Positions 17,783 through 27,562 of a stretch of DNA of 64,000 bases are shown here, in pieces. Both the position numbers and the translations under genes were made by a program. The stretch covers positions 310,001 through 374,000 of the forward strand of contig NZ_JAHKQT010000023.1 of NCBI RefSeq assembly GCF_018861145.1, read 5' to 3'. The DNA comes from Poseidonibacter lekithochrous (GTDB taxonomy: Bacteria > Campylobacterota > Campylobacteria > Campylobacterales > Arcobacteraceae). Every line of letters starts with the position of its first letter. Position 1 is the stretch's first letter. The notes under the pieces are model-generated. The model did no database searches. It was not told the origin of the DNA and saw only the letters and a program-made list of their open reading frames with translations.

Positions 17783-17815
17783 AGTATAAAACAGTAGAAT
17801 TACACTTTAGTTACA
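17783..17815 (-). promoter_or_regulatory. phn operon promoter with Pho-box-like repeats
   Basis: Read on the reverse strand, TGTAA (17811-17815) and TGTAA (17800-17804) are 6 nt apart. TATACT (17783-17788) follows 11 nt after the second repeat. This is the same geometry as at 2592-2626. A third, weaker repeat TGTTTTA continues the 11-bp period. Control by a PhoB-type activator is inferred. The two PhnF palindromes bracket this element. Confidence 0.7.
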
Positions 17816-17816
17816 T

Positions 17817-17830
17817 CTTGTCTATACAAG
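17817..17830 (-). promoter_or_regulatory. Probable PhnF operator O2
   Basis: This is the second exact copy of CTTGTCTATACAAG, directly abutting the upstream edge of the Pho-box-like repeats and 60 bp from O1. Two identical sites around the promoter would allow looping or simple occlusion of the activator. Confidence 0.7.
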
Positions 17831-17838
17831 TTATAATA

Positions 17839-17852
17839 GAGGTATAGACAAG
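17839..17852 (-). promoter_or_regulatory. Possible third, partial PhnF operator
   Basis: The + strand reads GAGGTATAGACAAG, matching the inverse of the operator (CTTGTATAGACAAG) at 11 of 14 positions with one intact half site GACAAG. It lies 22 bp upstream of O2 and is probably an auxiliary weak site. Confidence 0.45.
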
Positions 17853-17955
17853 TAAAATGAATATTTAGAAGATATAAATTATTATAGAGTTTAGACTGAT
17901 AGTTATTTAGGAATTTTATTGATTGTTAGTTTAATATAGAATAAGTATTTGAAAG

Positions 17956-18031
17956 TGGCGACCCCGGCAAGATTTGAACTTACGTCATCAGGAGGAAATC
18001 CTGAGGTCCTTGGCCGCTAGACGACGGGGTC
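17956..18031 (-). tRNA. tRNA-Glu (anticodon TTC)
   Basis: This is a complete 76-nt cloverleaf including an encoded CCA end. The acceptor stem GACCCCG/CGGGGTC is perfect, the D-arm is of tRNA-Glu type (GTCTAGCGGCC), and the T-arm is GTAAG-TTCAAAT-CTTGC. The anticodon stem TCAGG/CCTGA encloses the loop ATTTCCT, giving anticodon TTC. The loop is unusual: position 37 is C instead of the normal A, and A32/T38 can pair. The discriminator is G, as in other Glu tRNAs. It stands alone between the phn control region and an unrelated gene. The flanks 17853-17955 and 18032-18174 hold no gene. Confidence 0.87.
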
Positions 18032-18174
18032 ATTTGAATGATTGAAATTATAAGTTACTTTGCGTTTATATTTGCTTAAAATATAAGTTCTGGTACTCTT
18101 TATATGCAAATTTTACACTTTATTGAAAAGATACTGGTTTATTCTTATTAAATATTAATAAAAATTGTCTTCTT

Positions 18175-19449
18175 TTAAAGAATGATATATTTTCTTTCTA
18201 ATTGACTGACAAATGAATTAGCTTTATTTTCTAATAACCTATAGTCACTTTCTAAACTATTTTTCTTTATCCATTTACAATCAATAAAAGTAATAGTTTG
18301 TGTATTATAGGCAATAAAATCTATTTCTAAATCCTTATTATTCCACCATGAAGCAATTTTTTTTGGTATATAGTCAAGAAACTCTTCTGGATTGTTTTCT
18401 AATACTTCAAAAATATATTTTTTATAAGCACTTGGCAGAAGTCTTTTATTGAAATCAACTTTAATATGCTCTTGTACATTATGAATTTTATTTGATGTTA
18501 TATTATTTGCATTTGGGTATACATAACAAAACCAAAACTTTAAAAAATTATCTTCAATCTCATATCTACCAAATTTTGTTTTTATTGGATCTTGGTTGAT
18601 TGGTGTAATTCTATTTATAATCATTAAATCAAGTAATTTTTGCATGTATCGAGTAAGATATGTAGATTTCAAATTAAGAAAACTTGCAATATCACCTATT
18701 TTATTATTTCCCATTGAAATTGAATATAAAATAGAAAAATATGTAATAGCATCCGATAAATCTTTCTTTATGATATTCATACCTTCATTATATAAAGAAC
18801 CATCATATCTAAAGAAATTATTCTTAACATTTGTTCTAAAATCTTTTCTTTCATTGTAAAAAGAAAGATATTTAGGATTTGTACCAAAAGCTGTATAAAC
18901 GTTCATTTGATCATTTTTTGAAAGGTTTGGGAAAATCTTTTTTATTGTATTAAACCCTAAAGACTTTAATCTTATTTTATTATCTACCTTTTTTGATATT
19001 TGCAATATTTCAAAATTATTTGGTAATAAAGAAGAGGTGATGATAAATTGAATATTCATATTTTTTAAATATTTATTCCAATAGTTATTAAAATTTATTA
19101 AAAATAGTTTATCAATTTTTATAAGGTTATGGATATCTTCTAAAACTATTACTATTTTATTATTTATTCTACTTTTAGATAAATAATAAAATAAATCATC
19201 AAGTGTAGATATTTCCTCATTTTTATTAATATTAAAAAAAATATCTATAGTCTTTTTAAATTCTTTTATCAATAATGAAGCCATCGTTTCAAAAGAAACT
19301 AAATATAATGCTTTTTTATCTTTTATATATTCATTTACAAGTGATGATTTTCCTACTTTTCTTCTTCCAAAAATAAAATTTAGAGTTGAATTAGGTTTAT
19401 CAAAATCTTCATTTAAAAGATTTATCTCATTTTCTCTAGATAAAAACAT
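18175..19449 (-). CDS. Archaeal-type AAA ATPase with C-terminal DUF234-like domain
   Basis: This 424-residue ATPase has Walker A FGRRKVGKSSL (about 28-38), Walker B-like IVIVLEDIHNL and the sensor IITSS near residue 137. It is an ARCH-ATPase/STAND-like NTPase. The C-terminal part (about 310-410) reads RYEIEDNFLKFWFCYVYPN, then WWNNKDLEIDFIAYNT and ITFIDCKW. The E-x-D...D-C-K pattern is of a PD-(D/E)XK nuclease-like DUF234 domain. Its role is unknown; related proteins spread between genomes. The start overlaps the Sua5-like gene stop by one base. Confidence 0.8.
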   Translation of the reverse strand: MFLSRENEINLLNEDFDKPNSTLNFIFGRRKVGKSSLVNEYIKDKKALYLVSFETMASLLIKEFKKTIDIFFNINKNEEISTLDDLFYYLSKSRINNKIVIVLEDIHNLIKIDKLFLINFNNYWNKYLKNMNIQFIITSSLLPNNFEILQISKKVDNKIRLKSLGFNTIKKIFPNLSKNDQMNVYTAFGTNPKYLSFYNERKDFRTNVKNNFFRYDGSLYNEGMNIIKKDLSDAITYFSILYSISMGNNKIGDIASFLNLKSTYLTRYMQKLLDLMIINRITPINQDPIKTKFGRYEIEDNFLKFWFCYVYPNANNITSNKIHNVQEHIKVDFNKRLLPSAYKKYIFEVLENNPEEFLDYIPKKIASWWNNKDLEIDFIAYNTQTITFIDCKWIKKNSLESDYRLLENKANSFVSQLERKYIIL

Positions 19450-19892
19450 TATCTGATATTCTTCTTTTTAGTTTTTTCTAGTTTTATAATTCTAGATGCA
19501 CTTGTTTCAAAGAAATTATTTTTATCTTCGACGATTATATCTGCACTATTTATCGCAAACTCTTTTTCAAAACTTTTCGATGTTTTATTGGCTGAAGTTG
19601 AATACAAGATTTTAAACTTATGTATAAAATTATAAAAGTTATTCTCTTTTTTTATTACTCTAAAGGATTTTTCATTTGGATATATAAATGTAGTTTTTTT
19701 AGAGTTTCTAACTATTTTTCTAAATTTTTTAGGAACTCTTGTATGCTCTTGTAAAGTCTTAAAAGAGTCAACTGTATGAAGTATTTTTTTTGATTTTGGT
19801 CTTTGTTTTATGGCAGAAAGTTTTTCATCATTTGAAGATGAAAAACCAACTGTAGTATCTGTTTGAACTAGATAAACTAGCGATGAATCCAT
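19449..19892 (-). CDS. Short Sua5/YciO/YrdC-family protein
   Basis: At 147 residues this is shorter than TsaC/Sua5 (about 190-350). The N-terminal VYLVQTDTTVGFSS matches the YrdC motif IxxPTDTxYGL, and ILYSTSANKTSKSF matches the SANxSG motif. This abbreviated type is common in Campylobacterota as I recall. It may make threonylcarbamoyl-AMP for tRNA t6A or may be a diverged paralogue. It is probably co-transcribed with carB upstream (8-nt gap) and the ATPase downstream. Confidence 0.75.
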   Translation of the reverse strand: MDSSLVYLVQTDTTVGFSSSNDEKLSAIKQRPKSKKILHTVDSFKTLQEHTRVPKKFRKIVRNSKKTTFIYPNEKSFRVIKKENNFYNFIHKFKILYSTSANKTSKSFEKEFAINSADIIVEDKNNFFETSASRIIKLEKTKKKNIR

Positions 19893-19900
19893 AAAAAAAT

Positions 19901-22900
19901 TTAGTCGTTTAAGAACTCTTGGATAGATTTAACACCTAATCCATTTTTCTTCTTTAACACAGTAATAGATTCAACACAAGCAAGTGCTCCTGAAACTGTT
20001 GTTACATAAGGAACATTTTCTTTTAATACTGCTCGTCTAATATTTTTACCATCATCTTTTGATGATTCTTTTCCATCTGATGTATTAAAAGCAAGTGCAA
20101 TTTCACCATTTGTAATAGAATCTGTAATATTAGGACGTCCTTCAGAGATCTTAAGAACCTTTTCACACTCAATTCCAGCATCTTCTATAGCTTTGTGTGT
20201 TCCACCAGTAGCAACTACTGTGAAACCTTCATCAACTAAGCCTTTAGCAATTTTTGGTGCAAACTCTTTATCTAAATCACATAATGAAATAAATACTTTT
20301 CCACTTAATGGTAAATCATTTTTTGCAGCACTTTGTGCTTTTGCAAATGACTCACCGAAGCTATCAGAAATACCCATAACTTCACCAGTAGATTTCATTT
20401 CAGGAGTTAAAATCATATCTGAACCAGATAATTTATTGAATGGGAAAACAGCTTCTTTAACAGCAACGTGATCTCTTAAAATTGGTTTTAATACACCATT
20501 TCCTTCCCATACTAAATCAAAGTTATATGATGATAATGCATCTCTTAAACTTTCACCCCACATAACACGAGTAGCAACTTTTGCTAATGGCATACCTGTT
20601 GCTTTAGATACAAAAGGAACAGTTCTTGAAGCTCTTGGATTTACTTCAATTAAGTAAATCTGACCTTTATGAATTGCATATTGAACGTTCATTAGACCAA
20701 CAACACCTAAGTTAAGTGCCATTGTTTTAGTTTTTGTTTCTAATTCTTTGATTAATTCATCAGAAATTGAGATTGGAGGTAAAGAACAAGCAGAATCACC
20801 TGAGTGAATTCCAGCTTCTTCAATATGTTGCATAATTCCACCAATATAAACTTCTTTACCATCACAAATACAATCAACATCTAATTCAATTGCTCTGTCT
20901 AAGAATCTATCGATTAATACAGGTGCATCATTTGAAACAGATACAGCTTCATCCATATATTGTTTTAATTCACTAGTTGAGTAAACAATTCTCATTCCTC
21001 TTCCACCTAAAACAAATGAAGGACGAACAAGTACTGGGTAACCAATTCTCTCAGCAATTTCAATAGCTTCTTCTACTTCAACAGCAGTACCATTTTCAGG
21101 CTGTAATAATCCAGCTTCTTCAACAAATTTAGAGAATTTTTTTCTATCTTCAGCTAAATCAATAACCGCAGCCGTAGTACCAATAATTTTAGCACCTGCA
21201 GCAGTTAATGCATTTGCAAGTTTTAATGGAGTTTGTCCACCAAAGTGTACTATTACACCATCTGGTTGCTCTTCTTCAATTACAGATCTTACATGTTCAA
21301 AGTCAATTGGTTCAAAGTATAAAATATCTGATGTATCATAATCTGTAGATACTGTCTCAGGGTTACAGTTATACATGATAGTTTTAACACCCATTTCATT
21401 TAAAGCAAATGAGGCATGAACACAACAATAATCAAATTCAATACCTTGTCCAATTCTGTTTGGACCTCCACCAATAATCATAACTTTCTTTTCAGCTGAT
21501 TGAGGTTTTGCAACTTTTGGTAATTTAGTAATATTTGTAGTTGAGTAAAGGTATGGAGTTAAAGCTTTGAACTCAGCAGCACAAGTATCAACTTCGTTGT
21601 ATTCTAAGTTTACATCTAAAATTTTTCTAGCTTTATAAACATCTTCTTCTGTTTTACCAATAATTCTTGCAATCATAACATCAGAGAAACCGTTTGTTTT
21701 TGCAGTTCTCATAGCTAATTCATCACTTAAAATTGATTCAGTCATTGAAGCTTCAATATTATAAATTTCTCTAAATTTAGTTAAGAACCATGGGTCAATT
21801 GCACAAAGATCAAAAATCTCTTCATTTGTAAGACCTTGTCTCATACCATCCATTACATATAATGCTCTAGAATCATTTGGTCTTCTAATCTCTTTTTTGA
21901 TTTGTTCCATATCTGTAGAAATAGAATCAAAACCACAAAGACCTGTTTCAAGTGAACAAAGTGCTTTTTGCATAGATTCGTTAAATGTTCTTCCCATAGC
22001 CATAACTTCACCAACTGATTTCATTGCTGTTGTTAATGTAGAGTTTGCTTTAGGGAATTTTTCAAAAGTAAATCGAGGAATTTTTGTAACAACATAATCA
22101 ATTACTGGTTCAAAAGAAGCCGTAGTACCTGTAATATCATTTTCAATTTCATCTAAAGTAAATCCAACTGCTAAAAGTGTAGCAACTTTTGCAATAGGAT
22201 AACCAGTTGCTTTACTTGCAAGTGCAGATGATCTTGATACTCTTGGGTTCATTTCAATTACAATCATTCTTCCTGTTTTTGGACAAATTGAGAATTGTAC
22301 GTTTGATCCACCTGTATCAACACCAATTTCTCTAAGAATTGCAAAAGAAGCATTTCTCATATCTTGGTATTCTTTATCAGTTAAAGTAAGTGCAGGTGCA
22401 ACAGTGATACTATCACCTGTATGAACACCCATTGGGTCTAAGTTTTCAATTGAACACACGATAATACAGTTATCTTTTTTATCTCTGATAACTTCCATCT
22501 CATATTCTTTCCAACCAAGCATAGATTCCATAATTTCAATCTCGTTAATTGGAGAAGCATCAATACCAGCTTCAGCTAAAGCTTTGAACTCTTCCATATT
22601 ATAAGCAACTCCAGAACCACCACCTGCAAGTGTAAATGAAGATCTAGAAATTACTGGGAAACCAATATCTTTAGCTACTTTAATTGCTTCTTCAACAGAA
22701 TAAGCATTTGCACTTTTTGGTAAATCCATACCTATTTTAATCATTGCATCATTAAAAAGTTGTCTCTCTTCACCTTTTTTAATAGCATCAGGATGAGCTC
22801 CTAGAAATTGAATTCCTTCAAGCATCCCTTTGTCATACATAGATGTTGCAACGTTTAGTGCTGTTTGTCCACCCATTGTAGGTAAAATAGCATCAATATT

Positions 22901-23143
22901 TTCTTTTTTGATTATTTTTGCAACCACATCTTCAGTGATTGGTTCTATATAAGTTCTATCAGCAAACTCTGGATCTGTCATAATAGTTGCTGGATTTGAA
23001 TTAATTAAAACAACTCTATATCCTAGTTCTTTTAATGTTTTTGTAGCTTGAGTACCTGAATAATCAAACTCACATGCTTGACCAATAACAATTGGACCAG
23101 AACCGATTAGTAAAATAGACTTTATATCTTCTCTTTTTGGCAT
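19901..23143 (-). CDS. carB: Carbamoyl-phosphate synthase large subunit
   Basis: This 1080-residue enzyme makes carbamoyl phosphate for arginine and pyrimidines, using ammonia from CarA. It has two homologous ATP-grasp halves: about 1-400 ([48 protein letters not shown]) and about 550-935 ([43 protein letters not shown]). An oligomerisation region lies between them. A C-terminal MGS-like regulatory domain (about 940-1075, [15 protein letters not shown]) completes it. The length is normal. carA is not in the window. Confidence 0.98.
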   Translation of the reverse strand: MPKREDIKSILLIGSGPIVIGQACEFDYSGTQATKTLKELGYRVVLINSNPATIMTDPEFADRTYIEPITEDVVAKIIKKENIDAILPTMGGQTALNVATSMYDKGMLEGIQFLGAHPDAIKKGEERQLFNDAMIKIGMDLPKSANAYSVEEAIKVAKDIGFPVISRSSFTLAGGGSGVAYNMEEFKALAEAGIDASPINEIEIMESMLGWKEYEMEVIRDKKDNCIIVCSIENLDPMGVHTGDSITVAPALTLTDKEYQDMRNASFAILREIGVDTGGSNVQFSICPKTGRMIVIEMNPRVSRSSALASKATGYPIAKVATLLAVGFTLDEIENDITGTTASFEPVIDYVVTKIPRFTFEKFPKANSTLTTAMKSVGEVMAMGRTFNESMQKALCSLETGLCGFDSISTDMEQIKKEIRRPNDSRALYVMDGMRQGLTNEEIFDLCAIDPWFLTKFREIYNIEASMTESILSDELAMRTAKTNGFSDVMIARIIGKTEEDVYKARKILDVNLEYNEVDTCAAEFKALTPYLYSTTNITKLPKVAKPQSAEKKVMIIGGGPNRIGQGIEFDYCCVHASFALNEMGVKTIMYNCNPETVSTDYDTSDILYFEPIDFEHVRSVIEEEQPDGVIVHFGGQTPLKLANALTAAGAKIIGTTAAVIDLAEDRKKFSKFVEEAGLLQPENGTAVEVEEAIEIAERIGYPVLVRPSFVLGGRGMRIVYSTSELKQYMDEAVSVSNDAPVLIDRFLDRAIELDVDCICDGKEVYIGGIMQHIEEAGIHSGDSACSLPPISISDELIKELETKTKTMALNLGVVGLMNVQYAIHKGQIYLIEVNPRASRTVPFVSKATGMPLAKVATRVMWGESLRDALSSYNFDLVWEGNGVLKPILRDHVAVKEAVFPFNKLSGSDMILTPEMKSTGEVMGISDSFGESFAKAQSAAKNDLPLSGKVFISLCDLDKEFAPKIAKGLVDEGFTVVATGGTHKAIEDAGIECEKVLKISEGRPNITDSITNGEIALAFNTSDGKESSKDDGKNIRRAVLKENVPYVTTVSGALACVESITVLKKKNGLGVKSIQEFLND

Positions 23144-23249
23144 AAAAATTCCCCATATATATTTTTATAAATTTGGAGATTATACCTATAAAGTGCTTAA
23201 AATTCGGTTATATGAAAGAAAGATGAAATTAAATTATGCAATATTATTA

Positions 23250-23278
23250 AAGAAAAAGAAGTACTATAAAATAGTACT
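23250..23278 (-). terminator. Terminator after the ThiF-like gene
   Basis: An 8-bp stem AGTACTAT/ATAGTACT (23260-23267 with 23271-23278) has a 3-nt loop. On the reverse strand it is followed by CTTCTTTTTCTTT, a T-rich tail. It lies just 3' of the ThiF-like gene. Confidence 0.7.
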
Positions 23279-23287
23279 CCTTTATAC

Positions 23288-23968
23288 TTATGATGTAGGA
23301 AGATTAAATCTTTTAGTATCTAAAACACCTTCACTATCAAAAGATAGATAGTATAAAATATCTTTTTTTACAGGAAGTCCTGTAAGATGTCTAATTGCTA
23401 AGTTAGCTTGAAGTGAAGCTATATGCATAACTATTGGACAAGCTATTCCATTTGGTTTTCGATCATTTACTTGAAAAACTGCTTCATAAGATGCTTTTTC
23501 AAAGAAACAAACTTGACCATGAAACTCTTCTACAGAACCATAAATCCAAGCTTGATTGTTTTTCATGCAATATTCATTTATAGCTGCTCTTGTTGGAAGA
23601 TTGTCTGTTCCATCAATAACTAAATCAAACTCTAAACCACGCTTTGCAAACTCTTCAAAACTTTCCACATAAGAAGTAACTTTAGTATAGGGACATCTTG
23701 ATTCAACAAGTTCTTTTAAAACATCACTTTTAAACTTTCCATCATCACCTACTTTAAAACCAATTTGTCTGTGAATATTATGAACACCCACTTCATCAAA
23801 ATCAACTAAAGCAAACTCCCCTATTCCAGAGGCTCCAAGAGCGATAGCTAAGGAACAACCAAGTCCTCCACTACCAATAATAGCAACTTTTTTATTTGCT
23901 AATGAGTCTTGTGTCTCTTCACCCCAAAGCTTTATTTGTCTGTTAAAAAATTCATGTGATTCACTCAT
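23288..23968 (-). CDS. ThiF/MoeB/HesA-family adenylyltransferase
   Basis: This 226-residue E1-like enzyme has the ATP-binding Rossmann motif GSGGLGCSLAIALGASGIG, LVDFDEVGVHNIHRQ and the aspartate of DGTDNLPTRAAINE. It would adenylate the C-terminus of a ThiS- or MoaD-type sulfur carrier. It is shorter than MoeB and lacks the usual CxxC zinc pairs, so the partner cannot be told from the sequence. There is no thi or moa gene nearby. It is followed by a clear terminator. Confidence 0.85.
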   Translation of the reverse strand: MSESHEFFNRQIKLWGEETQDSLANKKVAIIGSGGLGCSLAIALGASGIGEFALVDFDEVGVHNIHRQIGFKVGDDGKFKSDVLKELVESRCPYTKVTSYVESFEEFAKRGLEFDLVIDGTDNLPTRAAINEYCMKNNQAWIYGSVEEFHGQVCFFEKASYEAVFQVNDRKPNGIACPIVMHIASLQANLAIRHLTGLPVKKDILYYLSFDSEGVLDTKRFNLPTS

Positions 23969-24038
23969 AATTTATTCCCTAGTAAATAAGTATAGTTTAT
24001 TTTTATTATATATATTTGTAATAATAGCAGATTTATAT

Positions 24039-26951
24039 TTAAGTATACTCAGGTTTTGGTTGGGCTACTAAAAGTTCTTCTGGTACATTTACATAATCAC
24101 TGCTATTGCTTGCAAAACTACTTTGAGTTCCTAAATCATCATAAAACTTCTCTACAAATACTACAATTTTATCTAAAACCCTTGGCACTACTTTCTTCCT
24201 CTCTAAAAGTTTTGGTTTTACTTTTAAAGTTTTCACAACTTCATCTTTTAACGGAACTCTTTGTTCATAGATATATTTATCTACTACTTTTCGTACCTCT
24301 TTACAATCTAGGTTTTCTTCACTACATAACTCTTTATACGCTTTGTCTTTTTCCTCTTCCCAAAACTTATCAAACTCATCTTCTATATCATCTTCATTTA
24401 TTGCATAAAGATTTTCATTGATAAATTTCTCAATAAGCTCTTTTTTACTTCTAAGCTGTGGATTGTTTGTCAAAATATTTGAGATATTTTCCCTTTGTTG
24501 TTTTTGCTCTTCATCGGATGACTCTTTATATTTAGCTAGTAGTTTTAAAATATACGCTACATTTATCTCATCTTTATGTATAAGTTCTAATTCAAAATCT
24601 ACATCTTCTAAAATAGATACCTTTTCAGCTCCTTGATTTTTTTCACTTTTTATCTTCTCATACATATCAAGGTATTTTGACTTATAGTCTTCAAACATCT
24701 GTTCACTCATTGACAAATCTGACCATTTGAAATCACTAAAGCCCTCTAGTATATTTTTTATTCTCATCAGCTCTCTAAAAGCTTTTATAAAATCTAGCTT
24801 ATCATCTTCACTTATCAAACTATCCACACTACTTACACTTGGTGTTATTTTTATAAGATTTATAAAGGCTTCATTGAACTTTAGAACATACTCTTCATAA
24901 GGTTGCATAAGTATCACATCTTTTGCTTCTGGTTTTGAAAAAAGTGCTATTGCATCATCTGTTGCTTTTTTGATATTTCTAAAGCAAAGTATATTTCCTT
25001 GTGATTTTCTCTCATCAAGTATTCTATTTGTTCTTGAAAAGGCTTGGATAAGTCCGTGGTATTTTAGACTTTTATCCACATACAAGGTATTTAGTTTTTT
25101 ACTATCAAATCCAGTTAAAAACATATTTACTACAAGAAGTAAATCTATTTCACCTTTTTTTACTCTTTTTGATAGTTCATTATAGTAGTTATAAAAACTT
25201 TTACTATCTTTTGTACTGTATTTTGTACCAAACATTTTATTATAGTCTGATATATACTCATCAAGCTTTTCACGGCTGTGTTTATTGATATGTTCTTCAT
25301 CTATATGTGCCCCATCTGATTCATACAGACCATTGGCATCTTTGTCCTCTTCGTTTGCACTATAAGAGAATATTGTTGCTATTTTTAAATTGTGTTCTTT
25401 ACTTCTAAAAGTCTCATAATACTTTGTAAGCATATCTACACTACTTACGCACATCATTGCTGTAAAATCTTTACTGTGAGTTTTTCTTCCATGATTTGCA
25501 ATAATATAATCTGCTATTTTGTTGATTCTATCTTCACTCTGAAGTAGTTCTTCTTTATCTATATCTTCAACTTCAATATCAATATTTGTAGCACTTCCCT
25601 CTTTCTCTTTGTATCTTCCTATATACTCAACTGAAAACTTCAAGACATTTTCATCATTGATTGCATCTGTAATTACATATCGGTGAAGTCTATCCTCAAA
25701 AAGGTCTGCTGTGGTTCTTTTGCCCAGTTTATTTCCCATAGCATTTTGTTTAAAGATTGGCGTTCCTGTAAAGCCTATCATTTGATTGTTTGAAAAAAAT
25801 CTATTTATACTTAAGTGTGTTTGTCCAAACTGACTTCTATGGCACTCATCAAAGATAAATACAATATGTTTATCTTTTTGTTTTTCCATCTTTTCTAGGT
25901 ACTGTTTTTTATTTATAGCCGTATTTAGTTTTTGTATAGTTGTTACTATTAGTTTGGTATCATCACCAAACTGTTTTACTAAAGCTTTTGTATTATCAGT
26001 ACCATCTACACTTCCATCACTAAAAGAGTTAAACTCTTTTGTAGTTTGAAAGTCTAAATCTTTTCTATCTACTACGAAAACCACTTTATCTACTTTTGCT
26101 AGTTTCATAAGTATTTGTGCAGTTTTAAAAGAGGTTAGCGTTTTCCCACTTCCTGTTGTATGCCAAATGTAACCATTTCTTTTTGAGGTATTTACTTGCT
26201 CGATAATAGCTTCAACGGCGTAAAACTGATAAGGTCTAAGAACCATAAGTATCTTATCAACTTCAGCTAAAACGATATATTTACATATCATCTTTGAGAT
26301 ATGACATCGCTCTAAAAATGAGTCTGTAAACGCTTCTAGATTTGTGATATTTTTATTCTCTTTATCTGCCCAAAAAAAGGTTTGTTTAAAGCTTTGTTTT
26401 TTGTTGTTGGCATAATACTTTGTATTTACTCCATTGCTTATGACAAAGATTTGAATGTAGTGAAATAAAGCACTGTTTGAGCCATAAGAGTGTTTTTGGT
26501 AACGATTGATTTGATTAAAAGCTTCTTTGAGTTCCAATCCTCTTCTTTTTAGCTCGATTTGTACTAGGGGAAATCCATTGATTAAAAGAGTTACATCGTA
26601 TCTGTTTTTATAAGTTCCATCGACACTGATTTGATTTGTCACTTGAAAAAGATTTTGACACCAATGCTCAGAGTCTAAAAACTCAATATAAGAAGTGGTA
26701 CCATCATCTTTTTGAAGCACATATTTATCTCTTAGTTTTTTAGCTTTTTCAAATACATTTCCACCATTTAGATGGTTTAGTATCTTTTTAAATTCGCTGT
26801 CACTTATGGTTGTTTTATTATGCTTTTCAAGTTGAGATTTGAGATTTGTTTCTAAATCTTTATCATCTTTTATACTTACTCTTTCGTATTTTGAAGAGAC
26901 AAGTTGTTTAATAAGATTTTCTTCTAGTATTGCTTCGCTTTGGGTACTCAT
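24039..26951 (-). CDS. hsdR: Type I restriction enzyme HsdR, restriction/translocase subunit
   Basis: This 970-residue protein has an N-terminal PD-(D/E)XK nuclease (about 90-160: YDVTLLINGFPLVQIELKRR, with the D...E-K residues). An SF2 motor follows, with Walker A WHTTGSGKTLTS (about residue 265), FDECHRSQFG, FTGTPIF and a second RecA domain ending FSRTNRI. A helical C-terminal domain binds HsdM. It cleaves DNA lacking HsdM methylation. The ATG overlaps the Fic stop by 4 nt, so it is coupled to the toxin gene and to hsdM/hsdS upstream. Confidence 0.95.
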   Translation of the reverse strand: MSTQSEAILEENLIKQLVSSKYERVSIKDDKDLETNLKSQLEKHNKTTISDSEFKKILNHLNGGNVFEKAKKLRDKYVLQKDDGTTSYIEFLDSEHWCQNLFQVTNQISVDGTYKNRYDVTLLINGFPLVQIELKRRGLELKEAFNQINRYQKHSYGSNSALFHYIQIFVISNGVNTKYYANNKKQSFKQTFFWADKENKNITNLEAFTDSFLERCHISKMICKYIVLAEVDKILMVLRPYQFYAVEAIIEQVNTSKRNGYIWHTTGSGKTLTSFKTAQILMKLAKVDKVVFVVDRKDLDFQTTKEFNSFSDGSVDGTDNTKALVKQFGDDTKLIVTTIQKLNTAINKKQYLEKMEKQKDKHIVFIFDECHRSQFGQTHLSINRFFSNNQMIGFTGTPIFKQNAMGNKLGKRTTADLFEDRLHRYVITDAINDENVLKFSVEYIGRYKEKEGSATNIDIEVEDIDKEELLQSEDRINKIADYIIANHGRKTHSKDFTAMMCVSSVDMLTKYYETFRSKEHNLKIATIFSYSANEEDKDANGLYESDGAHIDEEHINKHSREKLDEYISDYNKMFGTKYSTKDSKSFYNYYNELSKRVKKGEIDLLLVVNMFLTGFDSKKLNTLYVDKSLKYHGLIQAFSRTNRILDERKSQGNILCFRNIKKATDDAIALFSKPEAKDVILMQPYEEYVLKFNEAFINLIKITPSVSSVDSLISEDDKLDFIKAFRELMRIKNILEGFSDFKWSDLSMSEQMFEDYKSKYLDMYEKIKSEKNQGAEKVSILEDVDFELELIHKDEINVAYILKLLAKYKESSDEEQKQQRENISNILTNNPQLRSKKELIEKFINENLYAINEDDIEDEFDKFWEEEKDKAYKELCSEENLDCKEVRKVVDKYIYEQRVPLKDEVVKTLKVKPKLLERKKVVPRVLDKIVVFVEKFYDDLGTQSSFASNSSDYVNVPEELLVAQPKPEYT

Positions 26952-27562
26952 ATTTTATTTAGTCCATTTAGAATTATTTTTTCAAAACCACTTTCATCTG
27001 CATATTGTACGCACTCAATAGCACAATTGATATACTCTTTTGGAGTTACGCTTGAATAATCTATAAATTTATATCCATTAAATGAAACAATCATATCAAA
27101 AAACATTCTTGTGATTCTTCCATTTAATTCACAAAAGGGGTGTAAGGCATTTATTTCACATTTGTAATAAGCCAATTTTTTAGCAAACTCTTCTTTTGGT
27201 CTGTTTTCAAAATCTTTTAGATAATTGTCTTGTTTTAACTCTTCAAATATTTTTTTAGAAGATGATTCTATAAAAGCGCCTTGGCAAAATCGGCTTTCAC
27301 CTTTTGACATATTAAAATCTCTATATAATCCAGCCCATTCATAAAGTGATTCAAAAGTTCTTTTGTGCAAAGACTTAAAATATTCTTCATCAAAAAGAGT
27401 ATCTTCTTCTAGTTCATCAAAAAATATTTCATAAGACTTTATAAGTAGTTCTTGCTCTATATCATGTATTATTTGACTATCTTTTATATCAAACTTGTTT
27501 TTAGGAATATCCGTATTTGCATAGTAAAAGCTACTATCTTTTAGGTGATACTTTGATTTCAT
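26948..27562 (-). CDS. Fic-domain protein (probable AMPylating toxin)
   Basis: This 204-residue protein has the Fic motif HPFCELNGR (141-149) and the upstream beta-flap SRFCQGAFIES. Fic enzymes transfer AMP to proteins using the motif histidine. The canonical motif is HPFx(D/E)GNGR; here the first glycine is leucine, which may modify nucleotide binding. A 50-codon gene with a Fic-inhibition motif overlaps its start, forming a class-I toxin-antitoxin pair. Its position between hsdS and hsdR, with an ATGA overlap, makes it part of the restriction operon. Confidence 0.9.
   Translation of the reverse strand: MKSKYHLKDSSFYYANTDIPKNKFDIKDSQIIHDIEQELLIKSYEIFFDELEEDTLFDEEYFKSLHKRTFESLYEWAGLYRDFNMSKGESRFCQGAFIESSSKKIFEELKQDNYLKDFENRPKEEFAKKLAYYKCEINALHPFCELNGRITRMFFDMIVSFNGYKFIDYSSVTPKEYINCAIECVQYADESGFEKIILNGLNKI

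Noticed and set aside
17757-17852. Phn palindromes as ends of an insertion element or CRISPR repeats
   Set aside because: There is no transposase, no target duplication and no spacer array. They frame a promoter next to a GntR regulator, which fits operators.
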